Assembly: GCA_945915475.1 (NCBI GenBank)
Contig: CAMEFI010000004.1
Coordinates: 85,591 to 149,590, forward strand
Direction of reading: 5' to 3'
Length of the DNA: 64,000 nt
From: an uncultured Clostridium sp.
GTDB lineage: Bacteria; Bacillota; Clostridia; Lachnospirales; Lachnospiraceae
The notes below the pieces were generated by a model. It ran no database searches, was not told where the DNA came from, and saw nothing but the letters and a program-made list of their open reading frames with translations. Both the position numbers and the translations under genes were made by a program. Shown piece after piece: positions 1 to 10,257 of this stretch; positions within the stretch are counted from its first letter, which is position 1; each line of letters starts with the position of its first letter.

Positions 1-117
<117 letters not shown>

Positions 118-150
118 CTATAATCATATATATTGTTTACTAACCTTGCA

Positions 151-816
151 TTAGTTTGCAACCTTAACCATACTATGACGAAGTACCTCTTCTTTATACA
201 TATAACCTTTCTGAAGTTCCTCTGCCACTATGTTCTCTCCTAATTCCTCATCTTCAACATGTAATACTGCGTTATGGAAATTCGGATCAAACTCTGTACC
301 CTCTGCATTCATCGGCTTCACGCCAACATCTTCGAGAGCAACAATAAACTGCTTATATATCTTATCGACACCCTGTTCGAACGCCCGGTCCTTATCTTCT
401 TCCGGAATAGCCGCTAACGCCCTTTCAAAGTTATCTACTACCGGTAACAGTTTCTCTAAAACTTCCTTAGCTCCAATGTCATACATTCGTTTGGATTCTT
501 TTTCATTACGGTTTCTGGCATTTTCAAACTCTGCCAAAAGGCGCTTATACTTATCATTAGCCTCTTCGGTAAGTTCCTTCTGTTTCTCTAATTCAAGCTC
601 TAAAGCTTTATTATTACCACCGCTTCTCCGACTGCCTTTCTTCGCCTTGGTCGGTTTCTTTTCGGTCTCCTCTGAAACTTCTTTAGCTTCCTCAACAGCT
701 GTCTCTTCAGTGGATTCTACCGCTACCTCTTCCACAGTCTCTTCTACTGCTTTCCCGGTAGGTTTGTTCTTTTTCGCTGCATTATCTTTTGCATTGGTTT
801 TCTTCTTCTCTTCCAC
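151..816 (-). CDS. grpE: GrpE nucleotide exchange factor
   Basis: GrpE drives ADP release from DnaK. The protein is 221 residues. It has a long, very acidic and lysine-rich N-terminal tail (about 1-70), a charged coiled-coil helix (about 72-125), and the conserved C-terminal beta domain ending in HSMVKVAN. The start is a GTG at 814-816 preceded by AGAGGTG. It lies 10 bp downstream of hrcA and 54 bp upstream of dnaK, so all three should share the CIRCE promoter. The tail is longer than in many GrpE proteins but typical of clostridial ones. Confidence 0.95.
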   Translation of the reverse strand: MEEKKKTNAKDNAAKKNKPTGKAVEETVEEVAVESTEETAVEEAKEVSEETEKKPTKAKKGSRRSGGNNKALELELEKQKELTEEANDKYKRLLAEFENARNRNEKESKRMYDIGAKEVLEKLLPVVDNFERALAAIPEEDKDRAFEQGVDKIYKQFIVALEDVGVKPMNAEGTEFDPNFHNAVLHVEDEELGENIVAEELQKGYMYKEEVLRHSMVKVAN

Positions 817-826
817 TTTGACACCT

Positions 827-1858
827 CTAATCTTTCTTCTTAAATATTGTATCTAACTCATCTGTAAGATTCTTCAAGGTACTGACTACTTTCTTATAGT
901 CCATACGCTTCGGTCCAATAATACCGATTGTTCCTTTTGCACCTTCTGCTAATTCATACGTTGCCGTTACGATACTGCAATCCTTCATATTAGAAACCGG
1001 TGATTCTTCTCCAATGTATACCTGAATACCATTCGAATTGCTGCTGTTCATAGATTCATCAATCAACTCATCTAATCCCTGCCGGTCTTCTAATGCTTCA
1101 AGAAGCTTTGTCGTCTGTTCGATATCTCCAAGCTCCGGATATTTTAACATATTCGTTGTACCGCTTGTATAGATCTCAACTTCATCCGCCTCATGAATGG
1201 CTTCTGCTATGCCTTGGAAAATATTCTCCATAATATCAGCAAACTCACCAGCCTGTGTCTTGATGGTCTGAATCATTTCTAAATTGATATCCTGCAGGGA
1301 TGCTCCCTGTAAAAAAGTATTCAGCAGGACATTCAGTTTGAGAATCTCATCATTTGCCAGTGGCCGTTCCACCTGCATCATCTTATTCTTAATTACATTC
1401 CCATCCACAACGATAACTGCAAGCAACTGATTATCATCTACCTGGGACAACTGAATGAACTTAAGTGTCTTATTCTGATACTGGGGAGCCGTGACAAGTG
1501 TTGCATAATTGGTATTGTATGCTAATACCTTGGCGACCTGCTTAAGCATTGACTCCATCTTATCCACACGTTCCAGTAACTGGGTCTTCATTTCCTGCAT
1601 CTCATTGTCCTTCTCAGCCATCATATGATCCACATATAAACGATAGCCTTTGTCCGTGGGAACACGTCCTGCGGAGGTATGTGGCTGCATAATCAAACCC
1701 ATTTCCTCTAAGTCTGCCATCTCATTTCTTATTGTTGCAGAAGAAAGGTTCAGATCTGTATATTTTGAAATTGTTCTTGAGCCAACCGGTTCTCCGGTTT
1801 CTAAGTAATTAGAAATGATTGCCTTTAATATCTTCTGCTTTCGCTCATCTAATTCCAT
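827..1858 (-). CDS. hrcA: HrcA heat-inducible transcription repressor
   Basis: HrcA binds CIRCE operators and represses the dnaK and groE operons; its activity depends on GroEL. The 343-residue protein starts MELDERKQKILKAII, with the winged-helix motif in the first 80 residues (SSATIRNEMADLEEMGL, then SAGRVPTDKGYRLYVD), followed by the GAF-like inducer domain. A perfect CIRCE lies 31 bp upstream, so the operon is autoregulated. Length and order match the Firmicute standard. Confidence 0.96.
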   Translation of the reverse strand: MELDERKQKILKAIISNYLETGEPVGSRTISKYTDLNLSSATIRNEMADLEEMGLIMQPHTSAGRVPTDKGYRLYVDHMMAEKDNEMQEMKTQLLERVDKMESMLKQVAKVLAYNTNYATLVTAPQYQNKTLKFIQLSQVDDNQLLAVIVVDGNVIKNKMMQVERPLANDEILKLNVLLNTFLQGASLQDINLEMIQTIKTQAGEFADIMENIFQGIAEAIHEADEVEIYTSGTTNMLKYPELGDIEQTTKLLEALEDRQGLDELIDESMNSSNSNGIQVYIGEESPVSNMKDCSIVTATYELAEGAKGTIGIIGPKRMDYKKVVSTLKNLTDELDTIFKKKD

Positions 1859-1889
1859 GCATCAGACCCCTTTCCTGCTTATTTGATTA

Positions 1890-1916
1890 TTAGCACTCAT
1901 CCTATCCGAGTGCTAA
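1890..1916. promoter_or_regulatory. CIRCE operator (HrcA binding site)
   Basis: TTAGCACTC-N9-GAGTGCTAA, a perfect match to the CIRCE consensus, lies between the hrcA promoter and its start codon. It is expected to give HrcA-mediated heat-shock control of hrcA-grpE-dnaK. Confidence 0.97.
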
Positions 1917-1927
1917 CATCTAGGTAT

Positions 1928-1956
1928 AGAGTACCACCCACTTATCGGTTTGTCAA
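1928..1956 (-). promoter_or_regulatory. Sigma-A-type promoter of the hrcA operon
   Basis: On the minus strand, TTGACA (1951-1956) is followed after 17 bp by TACTCT (1928-1933). The CIRCE begins 11 bp further downstream, so the operator overlaps the likely transcription start. Confidence 0.75.
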
Positions 1957-2003
1957 GAAAATTTCCAGAAAAAATGTGAATATTTTGTGTAACAGATAAA
2001 TAT

Positions 2004-3848
2004 CTATGGAACACTCCATATATCCTTTGTAATTTCCGGATGTTCCAACAGGGTTTCCACATGTTTTTTCAAATCTAATGCATGTTCATAATACCTGTGC
2101 TGTTCTTCCTTGGAAAATTCCGGGTAGAAACGCCCTGTTCCATCCTTTATCATATACCGGGTCTCCACCGGATATTCCTCATGCATCGCAATATTATAAT
2201 AATTTTGTGAAACAAGTGGCATTCCCAATAACTGCATCACATAAGTGGATAGATATGAGGCACTTATATCTTCGACATTTTCCTCTCCCTGCCAGTCATA
2301 ATTTCCCCATATAAGATATGGTGTCGAGTAGGCTAACTTCTCATCCCTGTTACAAACTGACAGCTGTTCCAGTGCATAGCTTGGAGCATGATCGCCAAAG
2401 AATACTACAATGGTCGGCTCATCCTGCGTCTTCAGGTACTCTGTAAGCTTGCGTAATGCCTCCCCGCTTTTGGCAATACCGCTCACATATTCCTGCACCC
2501 AGCGTTTTTTGTTTGGCCCATATCCAAGTGCGTCATCAAAGGTTACCTCAATATCATCCGGTGCATTTTCTTTCTCTTCCCCATTCAGGATGGCAATATG
2601 ATTGGCAATGGATACGCTGAAACAAAACAGCGGTTTATCTGTATCTTTCTCCTCATACTGTTTGATAATCTCATTGGTTAATGAATCATCGGATATATAT
2701 CCGCATTTTTCCTGATAACTCATTCGGTACTGATCAATAAAGCGTTCAAATCCCAGTCTGGGATAAGCTACATAACGATTCCAGAACTTTCCGTTATAGG
2801 GATGGATTGCTAATGTTGTATAACCCGACTCCTTCAGATATCCTGCAAATGACGGTTGTTCATCCGAAAAATATTCTTTATACGGACACGAACCGGAACC
2901 CATACCTCTCGTATTCCAACCGGTGAGGAATTCAAACTCCGTAAAATGGGTACTGCCACCGTATACATTTACATACAGATTCCCGGTCATACCTTCCTTA
3001 CAGACTTCACGAAATGCAGACATGGGATCTTCACTATACGTAACTGCCCCCTCAAAGAGATTCACATCATAAAAAGCCTCACTCATGATAACTATGATAT
3101 TGGGATGTGTTGTGGAGGCATTGTTCTCCGTAGCAATTTTCTTTCCTTTTTCTACATACACCTCATAACTCTTCCAGGCTTCATCTGCTGTATAAGTTTC
3201 CCTTTCTTTCGTCTGAAACAGACTTTCCACAAAATAGACAACCGGTCCTGTCTTCTCAGACTGCACTGCCTCTGTAAGCTTCGCCATTACACTTTGCCTG
3301 CCATCCGCTACAACTAATGGAATCATACACGCAGACATTACAATCAGTGCAATCCCACATCCTTTCCGATAACTTACATTCCCTGCAAGAGCTTTTGCAA
3401 CATACAGATCCATATAGAGCCACAAACAGATGGAAAGAACAAACAGAATCAGTGCACACCACGTTCCTGTCCATACATGAAATTCTGCGTCTCCCCCTAC
3501 CTTCAATGCCTCCGATATCTTTGCAAAATCAGACAATGTCACACACTCATTTAACGAATTCCATTTCATATTATTGATAACACCAAAGATGCCTCCAAAC
3601 ACACCCAGTACAACATATCCCGGTGTAATCCGTCTTGTCATAACATAGAACAGGAATAGCAATCCGCTATATAGGAAAACATTGTAGAATACATAATACA
3701 GATTGTCATATGACATCCACTCTGTAAATAAATCCTTCCCTGCAAAGGTCAGCCACTGTATCTGTAAAACCAACAATAGTGCCTGTAACACAATACTTAC
3801 AGGCACTATTCCATATCTTATCTTACTTTTGAACATCCATTCCTTCAT
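2004..3848 (-). CDS. LtaS-like membrane sulfatase/phosphoglycerol transferase
   Basis: A 614-residue polytopic membrane protein of the alkaline-phosphatase-like LtaS family, which transfers phosphoglycerol to cell-surface polymers. About five TM segments lie in residues 13-181, followed by an extracellular catalytic domain from about 248. Visible metal-site residues are Glu257 in MSEAFYD, the nucleophile Thr300 in YGGSTHFTEFEF, and Asp486-His487 in FFGDHAPS. These match the Glu, Thr and Asp-His set of S. aureus LtaS. It could make lipoteichoic acid or modify another glycopolymer; the family alone does not say which. The ribosome site is weak, and an in-frame ATG four codons later is possible. 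Confidence 0.85.
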   Translation of the reverse strand: MKEWMFKSKIRYGIVPVSIVLQALLLVLQIQWLTFAGKDLFTEWMSYDNLYYVFYNVFLYSGLLFLFYVMTRRITPGYVVLGVFGGIFGVINNMKWNSLNECVTLSDFAKISEALKVGGDAEFHVWTGTWCALILFVLSICLWLYMDLYVAKALAGNVSYRKGCGIALIVMSACMIPLVVADGRQSVMAKLTEAVQSEKTGPVVYFVESLFQTKERETYTADEAWKSYEVYVEKGKKIATENNASTTHPNIIVIMSEAFYDVNLFEGAVTYSEDPMSAFREVCKEGMTGNLYVNVYGGSTHFTEFEFLTGWNTRGMGSGSCPYKEYFSDEQPSFAGYLKESGYTTLAIHPYNGKFWNRYVAYPRLGFERFIDQYRMSYQEKCGYISDDSLTNEIIKQYEEKDTDKPLFCFSVSIANHIAILNGEEKENAPDDIEVTFDDALGYGPNKKRWVQEYVSGIAKSGEALRKLTEYLKTQDEPTIVVFFGDHAPSYALEQLSVCNRDEKLAYSTPYLIWGNYDWQGEENVEDISASYLSTYVMQLLGMPLVSQNYYNIAMHEEYPVETRYMIKDGTGRFYPEFSKEEQHRYYEHALDLKKHVETLLEHPEITKDIWSVP

Positions 3849-3882
3849 TACTTTCTTACTTCTTCTTTCTGTATCGTTTTCA

Positions 3883-4320
3883 CTATGTGCGCTTTACAAA
3901 GGTATGATTACACTTTGGGCACCGGATATTTACCTTATTCTTACCCTTGGGCACACGAATCACCTGATGACATTCCCCGCATACAAAATAAGCATATTCC
4001 TTGTCCATGATACTTTTAAATTTCATCCGGATCATCAATTTAAGGATCCTTGCTTCTAACACTACATTTCCCATGTACCGCATATAAAAAACATTTTCTT
4101 TTTTACGTTTTTCCAGATTTTTGGAAAATACTCTTACATAACATAATATAATAAATACTGCTCCAAGCAGTAAGAAAATCTTATTCTTGGTAAATAACGC
4201 TGCCACCACATATATAAATCCAATTAACATAATCAGATTATTCAGTTCATCTAACCCACACCGTCTTCCCATTGCTTCCTTAATATCTGCCCGGAGCATG
4301 GTAATATATTTCTGTAACAT
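3883..4320 (-). CDS. Small membrane protein with C-terminal zinc ribbon
   Basis: A 145-residue protein of unknown function. Two hydrophobic segments (about 28-42 and 47-64) are followed by a basic region and a C-terminal zinc ribbon with Cys114-x2-Cys117 and Cys134-x2-Cys137. AGGAGG precedes the ATG. It sits 38 bp downstream of hemW and 34 bp upstream of the LtaS-like gene and is probably co-transcribed with them. The zinc ribbon predicts a cytoplasmic tail that may bind protein or nucleic acid; no partner can be named. Confidence 0.8.
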   Translation of the reverse strand: MLQKYITMLRADIKEAMGRRCGLDELNNLIMLIGFIYVVAALFTKNKIFLLLGAVFIILCYVRVFSKNLEKRKKENVFYMRYMGNVVLEARILKLMIRMKFKSIMDKEYAYFVCGECHQVIRVPKGKNKVNIRCPKCNHTFVKRT

Positions 4321-4358
4321 ATGGTTACCTCCTGCCCAATCATAAAATATGTTTTGTA

Positions 4359-5741
4359 TTATAGCATAAAATCCGCCATCACGGTATCACTCACATCAAT
4401 CCCCTTGTCAGAAAGATATATTCTTCCGTTGTCTTCTGACAATAATCCCAGATTTTTGTATTTGGTAATCACTTTTCCATATACATCTTCCATTGCCAGA
4501 CCAAACCGGTTGCGAAATGTCTCCTTACCAACTCCATTCCGGCATCGAAGTCCAAGGAACATAAACTCCTCCATCTCATCCTTACGGGTTTGAAAATGAA
4601 GTTCCTTATAATAATCCCGTATAAATTCCAGCAGGGCATTCTCTTCATACAGATGATACTGATCAAGGTTGCTATGACTGTTACTCCCCGTCATTCCCAT
4701 CTGGTCAAACATTCCGTATGCATCATCCAATCCGTACAATTCCTCATCTTCATATTCATAGGCATGATACATATTCGTGTACTCATCCCCCTGCATACCA
4801 TCGCTTTGCAGAAATCGTGCAATGTATTCCTGTATATTCTCTGTTCCATGAAACCGAATCTTCTTCTTAGAACCATCCTCTAACCTTACCGTGAGATAAG
4901 AAGATGCACCGAGACCTAGTCCTAAGTATTCACCGCCTGTCCAATAGACAAGATTATGCCTGCAGGCATATCCTTTTTTTGCATAGTTAGAGATCTCATA
5001 GCGTTCATACCCACTATTTTTCAAGAGAAGTTTCGTCTTTGCATATAATTTCCGATCCTCTTCTTCCGTTGGAAGCATGGCAAGCAGTTCCTCATTTTCT
5101 TCTAACGGAGTTCCCTCCTCCACAATCAGACTGTAAGCAGAAATATGTTCCGGAGAAAGCTTCACAACTTTAGCGAGTGTCCGGACATAAGAATCCATTG
5201 ACTCTCCCGGCAGACCAGACATCAAATCCACATTAATATTCGAAAATCCCTCCTGTCTGGCCGACTGAAATGCAGCAATAAACTGGTCATAATTGTGAAC
5301 CCTGTTAAGGGTACGCAGCATCTCATCATTTGCACTTTGTAATCCGATACTCAAACGATTCATACCAATTCCATGATATGTCCGTAACTTATCTCTTGTA
5401 AGACTGTCCGGATTACCCTCTATCGTAATCTCCGCATTTTCTGCGACTGAGAATGTCTTCCTTATGGCATCCATAATCTCTTCTAAGAAATTATCATTGA
5501 TATAGGACGGGGTACCTCCCCCAATATAAATGGTCTGTACCCGGTAATCCTTTGCCATGTCCTCATAAGACACAATTTCCTTACAGAGTGCTTTTACATA
5601 CTGCACCTGCTCTTCATAAGCACATCCGCCAAAGGACAGAAAATCACAATAAATACACTTTGATTTGCAAAATGGAATATGAATATATATACTTAGATCC
5701 TTCCACTCCGATATTCTGCCGGATTCTTCCTTATTCATCAT
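4359..5741 (-). CDS. hemW: HemW, radical-SAM heme chaperone (HemN-like)
   Basis: A 460-residue radical-SAM protein formerly annotated as oxygen-independent coproporphyrinogen oxidase. The 4Fe-4S motif is Cys25-x3-Cys29-x2-Cys32 (CKSKCIYC), followed by the SAM-binding GGGTPS. The HNLVYW motif matches the HNxxYW signature separating HemW heme chaperones from true HemN. The start overlaps the lepA stop by 11 bp, indicating translational coupling. The insertion around residues 305-360, rich in Tyr, Asp and Glu, is longer than I expect for the family. Confidence 0.92.
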   Translation of the reverse strand: MMNKEESGRISEWKDLSIYIHIPFCKSKCIYCDFLSFGGCAYEEQVQYVKALCKEIVSYEDMAKDYRVQTIYIGGGTPSYINDNFLEEIMDAIRKTFSVAENAEITIEGNPDSLTRDKLRTYHGIGMNRLSIGLQSANDEMLRTLNRVHNYDQFIAAFQSARQEGFSNINVDLMSGLPGESMDSYVRTLAKVVKLSPEHISAYSLIVEEGTPLEENEELLAMLPTEEEDRKLYAKTKLLLKNSGYERYEISNYAKKGYACRHNLVYWTGGEYLGLGLGASSYLTVRLEDGSKKKIRFHGTENIQEYIARFLQSDGMQGDEYTNMYHAYEYEDEELYGLDDAYGMFDQMGMTGSNSHSNLDQYHLYEENALLEFIRDYYKELHFQTRKDEMEEFMFLGLRCRNGVGKETFRNRFGLAMEDVYGKVITKYKNLGLLSEDNGRIYLSDKGIDVSDTVMADFML

Positions 5742-7545
5742 CTAACTTTAATACGCTCATAAACGCCTTCTGTGGAATCTCTACATTACCAATCTGGCGC
5801 ATGCGCTTCTTTCCTTCCTTCTGTTTCTCTAACAGCTTCTTCTTACGTGAGATATCGCCTCCATAACACTTTGCAAGCACATCTTTACGAAGTGCTTTTA
5901 CTGTCTCTCTGGCAATTATCTTACTTCCGATTGCCGCCTGAATCGGTATTTCAAACAAATGTCTTGGAATCTCCTCTTTTAATTTCTCGCACATCTTCCG
6001 TCCACGTTCATAGGCTGTATCTGCATGCACAATAAACGACAATGCATCCACTTCTTCCTTGTTGATCAGAATATCTAACTTTACAAGATCAGAACGGACA
6101 TATCCGCTCATCTCGTAATCGAAAGATGCATATCCTCTGGAACGGGATTTCAATGCATCAAAGAAATCATATATAATCTCGTTTAACGGAAGATCATACT
6201 TAAGCAACGCTCTCGTCTCTTCCATATATTCCATACTCTTATATACGCCCCGTCGTTCCTGGCAAAGCTGCATAATGGCACCAACGTAATCTTTTGTCAC
6301 CATAATCTCTGCAGAGACAAATGGTTCTTCCATATAGTCAATCTGTGATGGATCCGGAAGATTGGATGGATTGGTGAGTTCTATCATTTCACCATCCGTT
6401 TTATGCACACGATAGACAACACCCGGCGCTGTCGTTACCAGATCCAGGTTGTATTCTCTTTCTAATCGTTCCTGAATAATCTCAAGATGTAATAATCCTA
6501 AGAATCCACATCGGAAACCAAATCCCAGTGCAATGGAAGTCTCCGGTTCATAGCTAAGTGCTGCATCATTTAACTGCAGTTTCTCTAATGCATCCCGAAG
6601 ATCCGGATACTTGGCCCCATCTGCCGGATACAGACCGCAATATACCATTGGATTCGCCTTCTTATATCCCGGCAATGCCTCCTTACAAGGATGATCTGCA
6701 TCTGTTACTGTATCTCCCACGCGGGTTTCTTTCACATCCTTAAGACTTGCTGTAATATATCCTACCATTCCGGCAGACAACTCATCCTGCGGTATGAATT
6801 GACCTGCCCCAAAGATACCAACCTCTACCACTTCTACCGTTGCTCCGGTGGCCATCATTTTAATCACACTACCCTTGCGTACTGAACCATCAAACAGGCG
6901 GCAGAAGATAATAACCCCCTTATAGGCATCATACTTACTATCAAAGATCAATGCTTTCAAAGAACCGTCCACATCACCCTTAGGTGCCGGAATCTTTGTC
7001 ACAATCTGCTCTAAGACCTCTTCAATATTAAGACCGGTCTTTGCAGAAATTCTTGGTGCATCCTGTGCTTCTATTCCTATCACATCTTCAATCTCATTTA
7101 CCACCCGTTCCGGATCGGCACTTGGCAGATCAATCTTGTTGATTACCGGCATTACCTCTAAATCATTATCAATAGCAAGATACACATTTGCAAGTGTCTG
7201 CGCCTCAATTCCCTGGGCCGCATCCACAACCAGAATTGCGCCCTCGCAGGCTGCCAGACTTCTCGACACCTCATAGTTAAAGTCTACATGTCCGGGAGTA
7301 TCAATGAGATTAAATATATACTCCTGCCCGTCATTTGCCTTATATACAATGCGGACTGCCTGTGCTTTGATTGTGATACCTCTCTCCCGCTCCAAATCCA
7401 TGTTATCAAGTACCTGAGCCTGCATCTCCCGCTCTGTTAATAAACCTGTCTTCTCTATAATACGATCCGCCAATGTGGATTTGCCGTGATCGATATGTGC
7501 AATAATACAAAAATTACGAATCCTGCTCTGGTCTACGTGTGCCAT
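5731..7545 (-). CDS. lepA: LepA / elongation factor 4
   Basis: Translational GTPase that acts on stalled or mistranslocated ribosomes. The 604-residue length is standard. The G1 motif is AHIDHGKST (16-24), switch II is DTPGHVDF and G4 is NKID. The diagnostic C-terminal domain ends near [15 protein letters not shown]. It lies between spoIIP and hemW, as in Bacillus. Confidence 0.97.
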   Translation of the reverse strand: MAHVDQSRIRNFCIIAHIDHGKSTLADRIIEKTGLLTEREMQAQVLDNMDLERERGITIKAQAVRIVYKANDGQEYIFNLIDTPGHVDFNYEVSRSLAACEGAILVVDAAQGIEAQTLANVYLAIDNDLEVMPVINKIDLPSADPERVVNEIEDVIGIEAQDAPRISAKTGLNIEEVLEQIVTKIPAPKGDVDGSLKALIFDSKYDAYKGVIIFCRLFDGSVRKGSVIKMMATGATVEVVEVGIFGAGQFIPQDELSAGMVGYITASLKDVKETRVGDTVTDADHPCKEALPGYKKANPMVYCGLYPADGAKYPDLRDALEKLQLNDAALSYEPETSIALGFGFRCGFLGLLHLEIIQERLEREYNLDLVTTAPGVVYRVHKTDGEMIELTNPSNLPDPSQIDYMEEPFVSAEIMVTKDYVGAIMQLCQERRGVYKSMEYMEETRALLKYDLPLNEIIYDFFDALKSRSRGYASFDYEMSGYVRSDLVKLDILINKEEVDALSFIVHADTAYERGRKMCEKLKEEIPRHLFEIPIQAAIGSKIIARETVKALRKDVLAKCYGGDISRKKKLLEKQKEGKKRMRQIGNVEIPQKAFMSVLKLDDE

Positions 7546-7641
7546 TTATTTTCTCCTGTTCCCAAATTTACATTATCACATCGACTAACGTCTCCGTGTC
7601 TTTTTCGCTCTTCAAGCTTTCGGAGATATTGTATCACATCC

Positions 7642-8742
7642 TCATTGTTTACTCAACACTTTATCAAGAATGGCCGCAAGGGGCTCCATGGCATTCTTCT
7701 CTTCTTCAAGCGTATTCGTCTGTGCTCCCACCTCGATTAACGTTGTCCGTGGCATCAGATGCATATTAAACCGGAGGCTTTTTACATAAATCTTGCGCAC
7801 ATAGTCCCCGTATAATTCTTTTCCCTTTATATACATCTGAAAACTAAAAGCCAGATTCATCATCCGGTTTGGATTCTGCAAATAGGAAATTTCACCATTG
7901 AGATTGGAACGGCTGACGCCATTTAGAAACATAATCTTTGCCGTTGGCTTACCATCCACATCCGTCACTAAATGAATATCCTCATCCACACCATCTCTAT
8001 GCAGATCAATTACCACCTCGATAGAAGGATTCTCTTTCAATATCTTAGATACATTGGCATATGCCATCTCATATGCGCGGTTTCGATCAAGTCTGCCATC
8101 AATGACATCGTAAAGTGTCTCATCATGGTACGTTGCAATCCCATATTTCTGTTCAAGAAGCTCCTCTAGATAGGCTCCCACGCCAATTACCGTATCCTCT
8201 TTCACACCCTCTCTGCTATCAGCAAAGCTTTCCGAACCATGGGTATGATAGATAAGTACCTTGTCCGTACTCATGTCCTTAATATCTGCAAGGGATATAT
8301 CAGTATCTAAAAGATTTTCCGGTGCTAATTCCTCGGATGTCAGATTCGTATTACTATCTACCACAAAAACCTTACTAAGAAGAAAATCCGGATTCTTTAA
8401 TTTCTCCCTGCTATAAACGGTTCCGATTGTTTCATTTGCAACTGTTTTATCTTCCTGTTGTGACTGGATTTCCTCATCTACTGCCAAATCTGCATTTACC
8501 GGCTGTTCTTCCTCATCTTCATAGAACCAGTCCGGTACATCATATCCACTGGCATAGTCTTCCTGATGGATTCCATATTCTTTTTCGTATGTAAAAAGCG
8601 GAAGCACCTGGGATGTCAGGAACGAAAATGCCGTATCTTTACTACGCAAAGTAATCCCCGAGCATAATCCGATGAGACACACCCAGCATAACATTTTTGC
8701 TTTCACCTTTCTTTTTTGAAAATTCCTCTGATTATAATTCAT
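7642..8742 (-). CDS. spoIIP: SpoIIP, engulfment peptidoglycan hydrolase
   Basis: SpoIIP is the membrane-anchored amidase/endopeptidase that, with SpoIID, thins septal peptidoglycan during engulfment of the forespore. The 366-residue protein has an N-terminal anchor (about 17-32), an acidic low-complexity linker (about 50-105), and the zinc amidase core with IYHTHGSESF (His166, His168) and VIDLHRDGV. The GAQTNTLEE motif at the end supplies the catalytic Glu. It is directly downstream of gpr, as in B. subtilis, and marks the organism as a sporeformer. Confidence 0.95.
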   Translation of the reverse strand: MNYNQRNFQKRKVKAKMLCWVCLIGLCSGITLRSKDTAFSFLTSQVLPLFTYEKEYGIHQEDYASGYDVPDWFYEDEEEQPVNADLAVDEEIQSQQEDKTVANETIGTVYSREKLKNPDFLLSKVFVVDSNTNLTSEELAPENLLDTDISLADIKDMSTDKVLIYHTHGSESFADSREGVKEDTVIGVGAYLEELLEQKYGIATYHDETLYDVIDGRLDRNRAYEMAYANVSKILKENPSIEVVIDLHRDGVDEDIHLVTDVDGKPTAKIMFLNGVSRSNLNGEISYLQNPNRMMNLAFSFQMYIKGKELYGDYVRKIYVKSLRFNMHLMPRTTLIEVGAQTNTLEEEKNAMEPLAAILDKVLSKQ

Positions 8743-8776
8743 ACTATCATGATATTCAGAAAGTCCCTTTCATATG

Positions 8777-9688
8777 TCATCCTACAGCAAAAACAGCCTG
8801 ATTAATCGCCTCCGAAATCGTATAACTAATCCTCTTTACTGCCTCATCAATATCTTTTGGTGTCACAAACATATCCTCAAGATATGGAGTCACCATTTCA
8901 CACGCTAACTGGTATCGTTCCTCTTCATTGAATTTCTTAAGTACATTCTTGGCAGACTGCTTGCCAATGGCAGACACTAACATATCCATTGCATCATTTA
9001 CGATGGTAGGTACTGCAATAACCGTTGGCACACCAATGGCTAATACCGGAATTCCTATACTTTCTTCATTGATTGCCTCCCGATGATTCCCTACACCGGA
9101 ACCCGGTGTAATTCCGGTATCAGCCAGCTGAATCGTCTTATTGAGACGATCCGATTCCCTTGCCGCTAACGCATCGATCACAATCAGAATCTCCGGTTTG
9201 ATTTCATCCACCAACGCTTTCAATACCGTCACTGCTTCCATTCCCGTCTGTGCCATAACCCCCGGTGCGATTGCACTCATTTCCACACTTTGGGATATGA
9301 TTCCTTCTTTCAGCAAATGCCTTGTCACATACAAATTATCAATCACAAATGGTCCTAACGCATCCGGCGTCACTTCCCTGTTGCCAAGGCCCGCCACCAT
9401 GATCCGTTTCTTATTGCCTACAAACTGTCGTAAATGTCTTGCTAACACCTCCGTCATTGGCTTATGGAATTCTTCATCCTGCCTTCTTAACCGTTCACTT
9501 TCAAGCGTGATGTACGTTCCCACCGGCTTGCCAAGCTGTATGGCTCCCTGCTCATTTTCCACCACGATCCGCACTTCTTTAATATCCGTATCTCCATTAT
9601 TCTTGGTCATGACATGCACACCACTTATAGGCTCCTCTGACTGTATATCTTCCTTCATTTCTACCGCAAGATCTGTTCGTCCCCGCAT
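8777..9688 (-). CDS. gpr: GPR, germination protease for small acid-soluble spore proteins
   Basis: GPR is an aspartic endopeptidase that degrades SASPs on germination and is made as a zymogen in the forespore. The preferred start is the ATG at 9686-9688 (MRGRTDLAVEM), because an ATGGAGGT ribosome site lies 8 bp ahead; an ATG five codons upstream would overlap that site. Family motifs seen include RTDLA at the N-terminus and VAGLGNREVTPDALGP. It diverges from rpsT across a 218-bp intergenic region. Confidence 0.94.
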   Translation of the reverse strand: MRGRTDLAVEMKEDIQSEEPISGVHVMTKNNGDTDIKEVRIVVENEQGAIQLGKPVGTYITLESERLRRQDEEFHKPMTEVLARHLRQFVGNKKRIMVAGLGNREVTPDALGPFVIDNLYVTRHLLKEGIISQSVEMSAIAPGVMAQTGMEAVTVLKALVDEIKPEILIVIDALAARESDRLNKTIQLADTGITPGSGVGNHREAINEESIGIPVLAIGVPTVIAVPTIVNDAMDMLVSAIGKQSAKNVLKKFNEEERYQLACEMVTPYLEDMFVTPKDIDEAVKRISYTISEAINQAVFAVG

Positions 9689-9788
9689 ACAGAATACCTC
9701 CATTTTCTTTTACTAAAATATAACTATTGACAAAAATGTCAAAGCTTATTCAAAACATAAAATAGCGCCACATTTTCATAAAAAGATA

Positions 9789-9817
9789 TTGACAAACCCT
9801 GGAAGATTATGTATTAT
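9789..9817 (+). promoter_or_regulatory. Promoter of rpsT
   Basis: TTGACA (9789-9794), a 17-bp spacer and TATTAT (9812-9817), a strong sigma-A-type promoter. The leader of about 80 nt holds a hairpin, GGTTTTA-ATG-TAAAACC (9852-9868), which could take part in autogenous control of S20. A second palindrome, TTGACA-aaaa-TGTCAA at 9727-9742, sits on the gpr side. Confidence 0.85.
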
Positions 9818-9906
9818 AAGCGAGTATGTTTACATTAGATTGTCCGTGTCCGGTTTTAATGTAAAACCATAACATAAAACATATTTAGAGAATGGAGGTG
9901 TTTTCA

Positions 9907-10170
9907 TTGGCTAATATCAAATCTGCAAAGAAGAGAATTAAGGTTATCGAGACAAAGACTTTAAGAAACAAGATGGTGAAATCTAAGTTAAAGACTCTCA
10001 TTAAGAAGTTCGAGGCTGCTGTAGCTGCTGGTGATAAGGCTGCTGCTGAAGCTCAGTTAAAGGTTTGTACATCTGAACTTAGCAAGGCTGCTGCTAAGGG
10101 CATCATGCACAAGAATACTGCTTCTAGAAAGATTTCCCGTTTATCTGCCGCTGTGAACAAGATGGCATAA
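9907..10170 (+). CDS. rpsT: 30S ribosomal protein S20
   Basis: Small primary 16S-binding protein. The start is the TTG at 9907-9909, giving 87 residues beginning (M)[12 protein letters not shown], because GGAGG at 9895-9899 lies at proper spacing. The ATG at 9892 would place the ribosome site inside the gene and add five residues not found in S20. It is one of three plus-strand genes in the window, flanked by gpr and holA as in Bacillus. Confidence 0.97.
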   Translation: MANIKSAKKRIKVIETKTLRNKMVKSKLKTLIKKFEAAVAAGDKAAAEAQLKVCTSELSKAAAKGIMHKNTASRKISRLSAAVNKMA

Positions 10171-10190
10171 TGGCAATCATAGAACGATAG

Positions 10191-10225
10191 AAAAGGACGA
10201 TTATCATATGGTAATCGTCCTTTTT
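10191..10225. terminator. Intrinsic terminator, rpsT / holA (bidirectional)
   Basis: Hairpin AAAGGACGATTA-TCATATGG-TAATCGTCCTTTTT. T-tracts are present on both strands, so it can end both rpsT and the convergent holA operon. Confidence 0.92.
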
Positions 10226-10257
10226 ATCTTAGGCAGACAAGGCTTCGGCAGTTATTT

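Noticed and set aside
230..856. 208-codon plus-strand ORF opposite grpE
   Set aside because: It is the antisense shadow of grpE/hrcA; composition is Ser/Phe-rich and no ribosome site is present.
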